NCBI RefSeq assembly: GCF_039062465.1
Contig: NZ_JBCLNF010000002.1
Span: 124,001-188,000, forward strand
Length of the DNA: 64,000 bases
Origin: Parolsenella sp958406235
GTDB taxonomy: Bacteria; Actinomycetota; Coriobacteriia; Coriobacteriales; Atopobiaceae
Reading direction: 5' to 3'
Shown: one piece after another, positions 20,966 to 28,688 of the stretch
Layout of the letters: the number at the start of each line of letters is the position of its first letter
Position numbering within the stretch: the first letter of the stretch is position 1
Notes under the pieces: generated by a model
What the model saw: only the letters and a program-made list of their open reading frames with translations
What the model was told of the DNA's origin: nothing
The model's database searches: none
Made by a program: the position numbers and the translations under genes

Positions 20966-21806
20966 AACGCCCCCTCAAGTTGCATGTTTTTTCAAGTATA
21001 CGCGCCCGCGGCTTGCCTTCTCCCTATCGACACAAGCTCGAAATCAGTGGACAGTCGTTGTGAAGCGCGGGGTGGGAGCAGAACGTCGGATAGGCACAGA
21101 GTCCGGGATGGCCCGGGCGTGGGGCACAGGGGCAGCCACACGAGGCGGCCCGGGCGCGGGGACAGCTGCGCGAGGCGGCCCGGGCGTGGGGCGCGAGGGT
21201 GGAGGCGTACGGGATAGCCCGGGTGCGAGGCCGCGCCGTCCCCCCCTCGCTGCGCCGCGTCTCGCTGCGCCGTTCCCCTCGCCGCCCCGCCCGCCGCGCC
21301 GCGCCGCTCTTCTCGCTACCGTGGCGCTTTTACACGTCCCGCCCGTTGGCATGGCGCTTCTGCACGCTCAAGGCCCGCGCAGCGCGCAATAACGCCGCAG
21401 CAATGGAGCCAGCGTGCAGGAACGCCGCACCCCCGTCCTTTGCGCGTCGAAATAAGAGTCGCACTACGCCCCGCCGAATCCGTAGCGACGCTTCGGCATA
21501 GATACAGGCATTCAATCCGTTTAAGCGTGCAATTTGTCGCCACGGATTGCATGGCCAACCGCCGCCGCTCAGTTTCGTCGCGCTTAGGACACTTATATGT
21601 GTCGAAGGAGCGCCAGGGTCCCGGTCGTCCCAACCTCAGGCGGCCCCATGGCACGCGGGCGCGCGCTTTGTCGCACTTGGAGCGCTTATGTGTGTCATGT
21701 GCCACATGCCAGTGCTCCGATGTCGGCAGGCCGCCAACACGTGAAGGCGTAGTCCTCCCACGGCGTCCCCGCGCACCAAGCACACGCCAAGCAAGCGCAC
21801 AAAAAA
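20966..21806. other. Gene-free region with degenerate repeats
   Basis: No convincing gene is visible in about 840 bases. A GCCCGGGCG-centred motif recurs at 21111, 21148, 21178 and 21217 (units of 30-39 bases). Further on, two diverged direct copies of about 30 bases (near 21573 and 21669) share CTTAT.TGTGTC. Long open frames here are compositional and lack ribosome sites. Confidence 0.55.
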
Positions 21807-21831
21807 GGCCCGCACCACGAGGATGCGGGCC
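21807..21831 (-). terminator. Terminator of cstA
   Basis: An 8-base-pair stem (GGCCCGCA with its complement) is followed by six U on the minus strand, about 180 bases after the cstA stop and beyond the tandem repeats. Confidence 0.85.
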
Positions 21832-21883
21832 CACCAAAGCCGGCTGCGAGTCGATAAGTCGGCGATGGAAATGAGGAGGATGC

Positions 21884-22020
21884 GAAGCGTCTACGCCTTC
21901 TCGACGAAGGCGGCGCCTGGATGTGAAGCGCCTACGCCTTCACGGCGAGAGCGGCGCTAGGAATCGAGCGCCTAGGCCCTCTCGACGAGAGTGGCGTCAG
22001 GAGTCGAGCGCCTAGGCCTT
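21884..22020 (-). repeat. Tandem repeats of the cstA 3' end
   Basis: The sequence around the cstA stop codon recurs three more times downstream at 40, 40 and 41 bases. CTA (plus strand) sits at 22012, 21972, 21932 and 21891, each within a G(A)AGCG.CTA.GCC context. Copies differ by several substitutions, so the array is not recent. Confidence 0.85.
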
Positions 22021-23865
22021 CTCGGTGGCAGCGGTGCCAGAAGCGGCACCCTTGCCAGCGGAAGCGGAGACGTGCTCGCGGCCGAGCTCGGTCCACTCGG
22101 GCTGCTCGTCGGGCATGGAGCCGGCCTCCTTGCCGAAGAGCTCCTTGAGGCAGTTCACGGCAACGATGAGGCCGAGGACCATCAGCAGGACGGCGAAGAC
22201 GAGCTGCAGGCCCTTAGTGGCGGCCACGGACACGGCAGCGGTGGTCTCGGTGGCAGGGATGGTGCCAAAGAAGCCATAGGCGGAGACGGCGGCGTAGCAG
22301 CCGAGGGCGCTCTGAACGAGCGAGGTGAAGGTGCAGACCAGCAGGAACGCGACGGGCACGTAGAGCATCCAACCCTTGCGGCCGGTGCACTTGCAGAACA
22401 CGGCGAGCGTGATCATCGTCATGCCACCGAGCAGCTGGTTAGAGGCGCCGAAGAGCGGCCAGATGTTGAGGTAGCCGCCGAAGGTGAGGGCCAGGCCCGG
22501 AACCAGCGTGACGACCGTGGCGAACCAGGGGTTGCCGAGGACCTTCATGGCACCGCTCTTGGAGTCGATGGCCAGAGCGTCGTTGGAGGAAGCGAAGAAC
22601 TCGGAGAAGGAGGTGCGGGCAATACGGGCAACGGCATCAAGCGAGGTCAGGCAGAGGGCGGAGACGTTCATCTGCATGAACACGGTGGCGACGGTGCTAT
22701 CGACGCCGAAGGCGGTCATGCCCTTGGCGACGCCACGGGCGAAGACCTGGAAGGCCGTGCCCACCTCAGCGCCATCGGCACCAAGGGTGTTGACCGTAGA
22801 CCACATGATGCCAGCGACGACGATGGCGAGGATGCCGACGAAGGACTCGAGGACCATCGCGCCATAGCCGACCTTCACGGCGTCGGCCTCGTTAGAGACC
22901 TGCTTGGAGGAGGTGCCAGAGGAAACGAGGCTGTGGAAGCCAGAGAGGGCGCCGCAAGCGACGGAGACGAACAGGACGGGGAACATCATTCCGGACTTCG
23001 TGGAGAAGCCAGTGAACATCGGGGCGGTCATCGTAGCCTGACCGTTGACGCCGAGGACGACGATGCCGAAGACGGCGCAGACGATCATGGTGAGCATCAT
23101 GATGGTCGTGAGGTAATCGCGCGGCTGCTTGAGCGTCTGGATGGGCATGGCGCCGGCAAAGACCAGGTAGACCATGACGATGGCGATCCAGGCGTTGGTG
23201 CCGAGACGCAGCGGGGCAACCATGCCGACGGCGAACATGGCAACGACCATGACGACGGCGACGGCGAACTCGGCAGCACCCGTAAGGTTGAACTTGTTGC
23301 GGGCCCAGCCAAAGGCGATAGCGACGAACGTGAACAGGATCGAGATCGTGCCCGTGGAGGCGGCGGCGTAGTTCACGGCGTCGGAAGCCTTGGCGGACTG
23401 GGCAAACGTGCCGCAGACCATCGAGGTGAAGGCAGCGATGACGATGATGCAGAAGAGCCAGCAGAAGAGCAGGAACAGGCGGCGGCCAGTCTTGCCAATG
23501 TACTTGTCAACGAGCTGAGCGAGCGACTTGCCGTTGTTCTTCATCGAGGCATAGAGGGCGCCAAAGTCGTGGACGGCGCCGAAGAAGATGCCGCCGACGA
23601 GAACCCACAGGACGACGGGCAGCCAGCCGAAGGCCATGGCGACGATGGTGCCCGTAACAGGGCCGGCGCCGCAGATCGAGCTGAACTGGTGCGAGAAGAC
23701 GGTGAAGGCAGAGGCCGGGGAGAAGGCGTTGCCATCCTCCATACGACGAGCCGGGGTGACGGCGCTCACGTCGACGCCCCACTTATTGGCCAGCCAGCGA
23801 CCATAAAGCATGTAGCCGGCAAAGAGCACGGCTGCACAAACGACCATAACAGCGATTCCGTTCAC
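22012..23865 (-). CDS. cstA: CstA-family pyruvate/peptide transporter
   Basis: 617 residues, with many membrane segments. The family motif near the N terminus includes SSICGAGPVTGTIVAMAFGW and VHDFGALYASMKNNGKS. CstA proteins take up pyruvate or peptides under nutrient limitation. GTG at 23865 is chosen: AAGGAG lies 6 bases upstream and the upstream in-frame extension overlaps leader sequence. The mRNA leader carries a short Ile/Val-rich reading frame and a terminator, suggesting attenuation by amino-acid supply. No biosynthetic partner is adjacent. Confidence 0.92.
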   Translation of the reverse strand: MNGIAVMVVCAAVLFAGYMLYGRWLANKWGVDVSAVTPARRMEDGNAFSPASAFTVFSHQFSSICGAGPVTGTIVAMAFGWLPVVLWVLVGGIFFGAVHDFGALYASMKNNGKSLAQLVDKYIGKTGRRLFLLFCWLFCIIVIAAFTSMVCGTFAQSAKASDAVNYAAASTGTISILFTFVAIAFGWARNKFNLTGAAEFAVAVVMVVAMFAVGMVAPLRLGTNAWIAIVMVYLVFAGAMPIQTLKQPRDYLTTIMMLTMIVCAVFGIVVLGVNGQATMTAPMFTGFSTKSGMMFPVLFVSVACGALSGFHSLVSSGTSSKQVSNEADAVKVGYGAMVLESFVGILAIVVAGIMWSTVNTLGADGAEVGTAFQVFARGVAKGMTAFGVDSTVATVFMQMNVSALCLTSLDAVARIARTSFSEFFASSNDALAIDSKSGAMKVLGNPWFATVVTLVPGLALTFGGYLNIWPLFGASNQLLGGMTMITLAVFCKCTGRKGWMLYVPVAFLLVCTFTSLVQSALGCYAAVSAYGFFGTIPATETTAAVSVAATKGLQLVFAVLLMVLGLIVAVNCLKELFGKEAGSMPDEQPEWTELGREHVSASAGKGAASGTAATEKA

Positions 23866-23909
23866 AAAAAGCTCCTTCCGTTCCAAGAGAAAATCGCGAG
23901 ACAAGAAAA

Positions 23910-23940
23910 GGGGCCGCTGGGTTTATCACCCTGCGGCCCC
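23910..23940 (-). terminator. Leader terminator (attenuator) of cstA
   Basis: On the minus strand GGGGCCGC pairs with GCGGCCCC, and inner GGG/CCC encloses a 7-base loop; TTTTCTTG follows. It lies between the leader peptide and the cstA start, so transcripts must pass it. Confidence 0.85.
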
Positions 23941-23947
23941 TCATAAG

Positions 23948-23986
23948 GCCGCCCGAAGATTCGGGCGGCTCGCATTCAGCCACCCG
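23948..23986 (-). promoter_or_regulatory. Alternative hairpins of the cstA attenuator
   Basis: Three segments can pair in exclusive ways. CGGGTGGCT (23986-23978, starting 2 bases after the leader stop codon) pairs with AGCCGCCCG (23970-23962). The latter also pairs with the next segment, giving the stem 23948-23957/23960-23969. That third segment can instead pair through 23947-23952 with 23933-23938 and break the terminator. Confidence 0.65.
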
Positions 23987-23988
23987 TC

Positions 23989-24030
23989 TTAGATAATGAC
24001 GACCTCAATAATGGATAGCTGCTTGTTCAT
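23989..24030 (-). CDS. Ile/Val-rich leader peptide of cstA
   Basis: A 13-codon frame reads MNKQLSIIEVVII and then TAA. AGGAG lies 9 bases before the ATG. Six of its last seven residues are Ile or Val. It is followed within 2 bases by hairpin-forming segments and a terminator, the layout of classical amino-acid attenuators such as ilv leaders. Translation is inferred from the ribosome site and context. Confidence 0.7.
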   Translation of the reverse strand: MNKQLSIIEVVII

Positions 24031-24095
24031 TGCGATGTACTCCTGATTCACCTTGGCGCGTATCCCCACGCGCCATCCCCAGTGGATGGTTCAGC

Positions 24096-24124
24096 ATCTT
24101 CGTCGCGTGGCCCGACAGTGTCAA
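24096..24124 (-). promoter_or_regulatory. Candidate cstA promoter
   Basis: A perfect TTGACA (24124-24119) is followed after 17 bases by GAAGAT (24101-24096), a weak -10 box (3/6). It would give a leader of about 220 bases. Confidence 0.45.
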
Positions 24125-24369
24125 CAAAAAGATGCTTACTGAATAACATTGGAAACAGACGCGTAACATTATGCAGAAATTATGTAGTTTCACGCGCTCT
24201 TAAGACTATCTCACGCGGTTTATGCAGCTCGAACAATCGCCCCCATCGCTCGGTGGGAGGCGACGCCGAGACAAGCGCTGCCAAGGCCGCGCGGCAAAGG
24301 CGGGAGAAACGCCCGTCCCGTCGCAGGTCAAACGTTCTCCTTGCTACCATAGATTCAAAGGAGGAGAGC

Positions 24370-25413
24370 ATGTCCATCGATCCACATTTTGAAGACTACC
24401 AGCGCCTGAGCGTGCGCTTTGCCCGCGATCTCGACCCTCGAGATCCCTTTGGCGCCGCGCGCGCCGCGGCGGATTTCGCTCGTCGCTATCGCTCCAACAG
24501 GGACTCACTTCCGCAAACGGACGCAGACCGCGCCTTCCACCTCGTGGTCAAGGCGAGCGACCTCATTGACTACCAGTTGCCCTTCGCCACGGATGATTCC
24601 GCCGCGCAGAAAATCATCCTCGAAGCGCGCAAATGCCTCAACGAGGCGCTCGACCTAGACCCCTCGTGCCATGACGCACGCCGCATGCTTGCCGCCGCGT
24701 CAAGCGGATCCCCCACCGCCTACCACCGCTACCTTGCAGACAACGCCGCCAGCGTTCGCGAGGCGTGCGAACGCGACGCGGCTTCATACGAGCTTCCCGA
24801 GGGCGACCTCAAGGATGTCGCCACGTTGCTTGCCTTCCGCCCCTATCTCCGCTGGATTGCCATCGAAGCATCCAACGCACTCGTCTGCGGCCGCTACCGT
24901 CTTGGCATACGGCTCGCCAACGAGGCGCTCGAGCTCGACCCGAGCGACCCTGTTGGCGTGCGCCTCACGCTCGCCATCGCATACGCAAAGCTCGAGGACG
25001 AAGAGACATTCGCGTCGCTTTACGCCGATGCCCGTAAGGCCGCCGGCAACGGCCCCCTGCCCGGCGCCGCCTGGTATTCCCTCGCGCGCATGGCCCTCGC
25101 CTTCAAGCGGGAGGACCGTGATGCCGCCGAGGAGGAGATTCGCGCGATCATAGCGGCATATCCCAACGCGGGGACCACGCTCACTCGCCAGGATGACCTA
25201 CCGGACGGCATCTTCTGCCGCATCTGCGTCGCGCCCGGGAGCGAAGACGAGCTCATCCTCGCTACCTCCGAGGCGACAGTCCTGCTGCAGGAAGGTTTCG
25301 ACGCCAATGAGCGCGGCACGCTTGGCTCATGGGTCTCTTCGAGGCCCGATGTCGCCGAGGCCTACGCTCGCGAGGTCGCAATCGACCCGACGCTCAAGGA
25401 GGGCCAGTCATGA
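24370..25413 (+). CDS. TPR-like helical repeat protein (copy 1)
   Basis: 347 residues, no signal peptide or membrane segment, cytoplasmic. Helical repeats resemble TPR/ST7-type modules: ALDLDPSCHDARRMLAAA, then FRPYLRWIAIEASNALVCGRY and ALELDPSDPVGVRLTLAIAYAKLED. ATG at 24370 has AAGGAGGAG directly upstream; the frame is open further upstream, but that part opposes the cstA leader and is rejected. It overlaps copy 2 by 4 bases and shares its architecture. A scaffold or protein-interaction role is likely; the partner is unknown. Confidence 0.8.
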   Translation: MSIDPHFEDYQRLSVRFARDLDPRDPFGAARAAADFARRYRSNRDSLPQTDADRAFHLVVKASDLIDYQLPFATDDSAAQKIILEARKCLNEALDLDPSCHDARRMLAAASSGSPTAYHRYLADNAASVREACERDAASYELPEGDLKDVATLLAFRPYLRWIAIEASNALVCGRYRLGIRLANEALELDPSDPVGVRLTLAIAYAKLEDEETFASLYADARKAAGNGPLPGAAWYSLARMALAFKREDRDAAEEEIRAIIAAYPNAGTTLTRQDDLPDGIFCRICVAPGSEDELILATSEATVLLQEGFDANERGTLGSWVSSRPDVAEAYAREVAIDPTLKEGQS

Positions 25414-26450
25414 GATACGCGGACGAGCTGATTGACCGCCTGTCATGGCGACGCGCTGAAAAACTCGGCAAGCTCTCGGAGGACGCCTTCGACGAGCTCA
25501 GGCTTGCCGTCACGAGAGACCCCGATTCATTCCTCGAGCACAAGGGAGACGTCGCGTTCAAGCACCTTGCCGACGCACTCGCCGCCAACGACCTCGCCCA
25601 GGCGGAGGAGGAGTTTCTTGACGACGAGGGGTACGAATCCTCCCGCAATCGCAGGCTCGACAAGCTTCGTACGGCATGCGCGGAGGCGATCTCCATTGAC
25701 GGGGATTGCCTCGACGCTCGCACGATCGCTGCCATGCTTGGCGCCAAGGACCCCGACGCCTCGCTGGCGGCGCTCCTGAAGCTCGCCAATGAGATCGAAC
25801 TTGATACGGAGCCGAGGGAGAAGGAAGGCAACGCCTCCCCGTCCGCGCTGGGGGCAGATGACCCCACGTCTGATGGTGACGAGGCCCCTCTCGCCACCGT
25901 CTCCGAGTGGGACGACGTCTTCGCGCGCCCTCGTCTGCGCCTCCTAAGCTCCATCGCTCGCGCGAGGCTCGAGACCGCCCGCTATAAGAACGCCTGCAAA
26001 ACGTGCGAGCGCCTCATCGAGCTCGACCCCACAGACCAGCTCGGCGCTCGATATACCTGGGCAATCGCACTCGCGCGCCTTGAGGACGAGAAGGGCTTCG
26101 ATGCCCTCGACGCACGATTCGGCAGGCAGGGCAACGCGTGGAACCACCTCGCACGCACGCTACTCATGTTTAAACTCGACCGCATGCCCGCCGCTCGTCG
26201 CGCCCTTCGTGGGTACACAAGCCTATGCCGAGGCGGCGCCTACGCCCTTCTTCGGCCAACGTTCGTCGAAGGGTACCTCCCCGATCGCCCCGCTTTTGAA
26301 CCGGGCAGCTTTGAGGAAGCGGCGCTCGCCGTTCACGAGTGCGATTCCGTCGTGATGGACACGCCCGACTTCCTCGCATGGGCGACCGCGCAGGATGGCT
26401 TCGCCGCGCAGGCAGAGAAATTCGCACGCGATAACGACCTCGACTGGTAG
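25410..26450 (+). CDS. TPR-like helical repeat protein (copy 2)
   Basis: 346 residues, paralogous to the preceding gene: RPRLRLLSSIARARLETARY and CERLIELDPTDQLGARYTWA align with the central repeats of copy 1. An acidic Ser/Pro-rich insert (about residues 131-160) separates the N-terminal helices from the repeats. ATG overlaps the upstream stop (ATGA), and AAGGAGG precedes it, so translation is coupled. No enzymatic motif is visible. Confidence 0.8.
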   Translation: MRYADELIDRLSWRRAEKLGKLSEDAFDELRLAVTRDPDSFLEHKGDVAFKHLADALAANDLAQAEEEFLDDEGYESSRNRRLDKLRTACAEAISIDGDCLDARTIAAMLGAKDPDASLAALLKLANEIELDTEPREKEGNASPSALGADDPTSDGDEAPLATVSEWDDVFARPRLRLLSSIARARLETARYKNACKTCERLIELDPTDQLGARYTWAIALARLEDEKGFDALDARFGRQGNAWNHLARTLLMFKLDRMPAARRALRGYTSLCRGGAYALLRPTFVEGYLPDRPAFEPGSFEEAALAVHECDSVVMDTPDFLAWATAQDGFAAQAEKFARDNDLDW

Positions 26451-26549
26451 GTGGAGCACCGAATTCGCACCAGCATCCTTCGGCGCACGCCAAAGCCGGG
26501 TCTCATTGCGAATTGCGTAAAGCGCGGCATAACAAGCCGCATGCTCTGA

Positions 26550-26555
26550 TATACT
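26550..26555 (+). promoter_or_regulatory. -10 box of tRNA-Glu
   Basis: TATACT lies 11 bases before the tRNA 5' end; no clear -35 box is spaced to it. Confidence 0.4.
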
Positions 26556-26565
26556 CTCGTTCGCC

Positions 26566-26642
26566 GTCCCCATCGTCTAGCGGCCCAGGACGCCACCCTT
26601 TCAAGGTGGATATCGCGGGTTCGAATCCCGCTGGGGGCACCA
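26566..26642 (+). tRNA. trnE: tRNA-Glu (TTC)
   Basis: 77 bases, acceptor GTCCCCA/TGGGGGC (one G-U pair), anticodon loop CTTTCAA giving TTC, T-loop TTCGAAT, encoded CCA. Confidence 0.95.
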
Positions 26643-26651
26643 GACATTGCA

Positions 26652-26691
26652 GCAGGTCAGAGGAATTCGAGCCTCTGGCCTGCTTCTTTTT
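26652..26691 (+). terminator. Terminator of tRNA-Glu
   Basis: A 12-base-pair stem (GCAGGTCAGAGG, one G-U) is followed by TTCTTTTTT, starting 10 bases after the tRNA. Confidence 0.85.
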
Positions 26692-26781
26692 TACGCGGTG
26701 CGCCGCATGGAGCTGCGGAGCGGCGCGTCGCGTGGACATGCGAGACGTCACGCCGCACTCCGCAAACGCAAAATCCACCCG

Positions 26782-26809
26782 TTGACTTCCCATACGACGT
26801 CTGTATACT
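26782..26809 (+). promoter_or_regulatory. Promoter of the sdpR-sdpI-like operon
   Basis: TTGACT (26782-26787) and TATACT (26804-26809) are spaced by 16 bases, about 73 bases before the regulator gene. The candidate operator begins 9 bases downstream. Confidence 0.75.
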
Positions 26810-26818
26810 CCTCTGTTG

Positions 26819-26842
26819 TTAGATGTTTGTCTAACTATCTAA
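26819..26842 (+). promoter_or_regulatory. Candidate operator of the ArsR/SdpR-type regulator
   Basis: TTAGAT and ATCTAA form a perfect inverted repeat around a 12-base centre; an overlapping TTAGA/TCTAA pair lies inside. It covers the expected transcription start, where a repressor would block initiation. Confidence 0.6.
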
Positions 26843-26881
26843 TTGCCGAGAGGAACGCGGATACCTCACTAAGGAGGCGTT

Positions 26882-27151
26882 ATGGCAGGAGAGGGATTCA
26901 AGGCGCTCGCTGACCCAACGCGCAGACGCATTCTCGAGCTACTCAAGTCGGGCGACCTCACGGCGGGTGAGCTCGCCCGGAACTTTGACGTCAGCAAGCC
27001 AACACTCAGCCACCACCTGGCAACGCTCAAGGCTGCCGGCCTCGTCACGGACGAGCGCCACGGCCAGAACATCGTCTATAGCCTCAACACCACCGTCATG
27101 CAGGATCTGATTGGTTGGTTCCTTGGCTTTACGGAGGACTCTCATGAATAG
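26882..27151 (+). CDS. ArsR-family repressor, SdpR-like
   Basis: 89 residues, a single winged-helix domain: FKALADPTRRRILELLKSG, then the recognition helix in VSKPTLSHHLATLKAAGLV and the wing ERHGQNIVYSLN. There is no Cys metal site, so it is probably not a metal sensor. In Bacillus, SdpR represses sdpRI until SdpI traps it at the membrane. The gene overlaps its SdpI-like partner by 8 bases. TAAGGAGG precedes the ATG. Confidence 0.88.
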   Translation: MAGEGFKALADPTRRRILELLKSGDLTAGELARNFDVSKPTLSHHLATLKAAGLVTDERHGQNIVYSLNTTVMQDLIGWFLGFTEDSHE

Positions 27152-27839
27152 CACCAACAACGGCAGCGCCCGGAACCTCATCTCTCGCAACTGCCTCATC
27201 GCGCTCGCCGCGCTTTCCGTCGCGAACGTCATCGCGCATCTCATCGCGCTTCCAAGCCTGCCCGCACAAATACCCACCCACTGGGGCGCTGGCGGCGAGA
27301 TTAACGGCTGGGGGCCGAGCTGGACGGCAACTGCCTTGGGCGCGCTGCCCCTCGGGATGCTCGTCCTCTTCTGCGTGATTCCGCTCATCGATCCCAAGGG
27401 CAATGGCTATGCCCGCGCCGGGAAGTTCTACCAGCGCTTCGTTGTCGTTTTTACCCTGCTTATGATCGCCGTCAGCTGGCTTCCCGAGCTTACCATCTGG
27501 GGCGTGATCGCAGCCAAGGGCTCCACGAACGTCATCGTCTCCGTGCTGATTGGCGCGCTGCTCGTTGGCATCGGCAACTATATGCCCCGCATCGGCCAGA
27601 ACTACACCATGGGAGTGAAGACCCCCTGGGCGCTCAATGACCCGGAGAACTGGCGCCGCACCCAGCGCTTTGGCGGCAAGTGCTTCGTGCTCATGGGCAT
27701 AGCCGTCGCGGCATTTGGCTTCGCGGGACCCTACATCTCGGATGGTGTTGCCGCAGCGGCGATCAGCGTGGTCTGCCTTGGGGGATGCATCGCGATGTAC
27801 GCCTACTCCTACCTGCTGTTTATTGGCAAGATTCGCTAA
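27144..27839 (+). CDS. sdpI: SdpI/DUF1648-family membrane protein
   Basis: 231 residues, about six membrane segments. The DUF1648 signature is visible as LPSLPAQIPTHWGAGGEING. Later, RIGQNYTMGVKTPWALNDPENWRRTQRF is the conserved SdpI loop. SdpI gives immunity to the SdpC toxin and signals to SdpR in Bacillus. No toxin gene lies nearby. ATG at 27144 overlaps the regulator's stop and has CGGAGG upstream. Confidence 0.85.
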   Translation: MNSTNNGSARNLISRNCLIALAALSVANVIAHLIALPSLPAQIPTHWGAGGEINGWGPSWTATALGALPLGMLVLFCVIPLIDPKGNGYARAGKFYQRFVVVFTLLMIAVSWLPELTIWGVIAAKGSTNVIVSVLIGALLVGIGNYMPRIGQNYTMGVKTPWALNDPENWRRTQRFGGKCFVLMGIAVAAFGFAGPYISDGVAAAAISVVCLGGCIAMYAYSYLLFIGKIR

Positions 27840-28072
27840 TCATTCGCCTATTCTCGCCATATAAGGACCGCGAGCCGCCCGCTCCACCGCCATACGATTC
27901 GGCGAACGGCAGCGACCCGCGCAAATAAACCCCTACACAAACGGGAGAGAAACGGCTAAAGTACGCGCTTGTCGAATTGTATTTACGCCTGAGCGCACGT
28001 GCCACGCCATAAACGAACTCGCAATCACACCTCCACGAGTCGCCAGGTATCTGTCGTTTTAGAAGGACGGCA

Positions 28073-28387
28073 ATGAAGCACATCCTCATGGCCTGCGGCA
28101 CGGGCATTTGCACCTCGTCTGCGGTACGCGACCGCGTCTGTCAGATTCTCGATTCTCACGGGTTCGCCGGCACCTATGACGTCACCCCGTGCAAGATGGC
28201 TGATGTCCCGGCGCTCGCTGAGACTCATGACTTCCTCATCGCCGTCACGCTCATCCCCGGCACCCTCGATATCCCGTACGTGAACGGCACGCCGTTCCTC
28301 ACGGGAGGCGACACCAGCGCCTCAGAGCGCTCCCTGCTCGCGCTCATGCGCGCACCCAGCCGCGCCCGTGCGTCGGCTTGCTCTTAG
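28073..28387 (+). CDS. Lone PTS EIIB component, galactitol/lactose-type
   Basis: 104 residues. The P-loop MACGTGICTSSAVRDRV places the phosphorylatable cysteine at Cys8, with a second Cys at 13. The fold matches small cytoplasmic EIIB proteins that pass phosphate from EIIA to a sugar bound by EIIC. No EIIA or EIIC gene is in the window. GAAGGA precedes the ATG. It may serve a distant permease or be a regulatory EIIB. Confidence 0.75.
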   Translation: MKHILMACGTGICTSSAVRDRVCQILDSHGFAGTYDVTPCKMADVPALAETHDFLIAVTLIPGTLDIPYVNGTPFLTGGDTSASERSLLALMRAPSRARASACS

Positions 28388-28471
28388 CCTGCGCCCGGCG
28401 CGGACAGCCGGAGCGCGGCACCCACACCAGGGCCAGCAAGCGCGCGTGCCCCAAACTCGCTCCTCATGGAA

Positions 28472-28510
28472 AGCGGGACGACAGCCACAGAGCCGTCGTC
28501 CCGCTTTTTT
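28472..28510 (+). terminator. Terminator between EIIB gene and tRNA-Leu
   Basis: An 11-base-pair stem (AGCGGGACGAC with its complement) is followed by TTTTTT on the plus strand. On the minus strand the same stem lies just past tRNA-Leu but has only TTT, so it may be bidirectional. Confidence 0.85.
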
Positions 28511-28514
28511 CGTC

Positions 28515-28599
28515 TGGTAGGGGCGGTGGGATTCGAACCCACAAGCCTTCCGGCGAGGGCTTTTAAGGCCCCTGCGTCTGCCAATTCCGCCACGCCCCC
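28515..28599 (-). tRNA. trnL: tRNA-Leu (TAA)
   Basis: 85 bases with a long variable arm, acceptor GGGGGCG/CGCCCCT, anticodon loop CTTAAAA giving TAA, encoded CCA. Confidence 0.95.
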
Positions 28600-28688
28600 A
28601 TATCATGTGGCGCCATCGTCACGTGAAAGTGCTTGGCACCCTTATCGCGCCGTCACGCATCATGCCGCAAAGTCGCGCGCTGACTACC

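Noticed and set aside
21884..22020. CRISPR array at the 40-base repeats
   Set aside because: Repeats are contiguous without spacers, start inside cstA and there are no cas genes.
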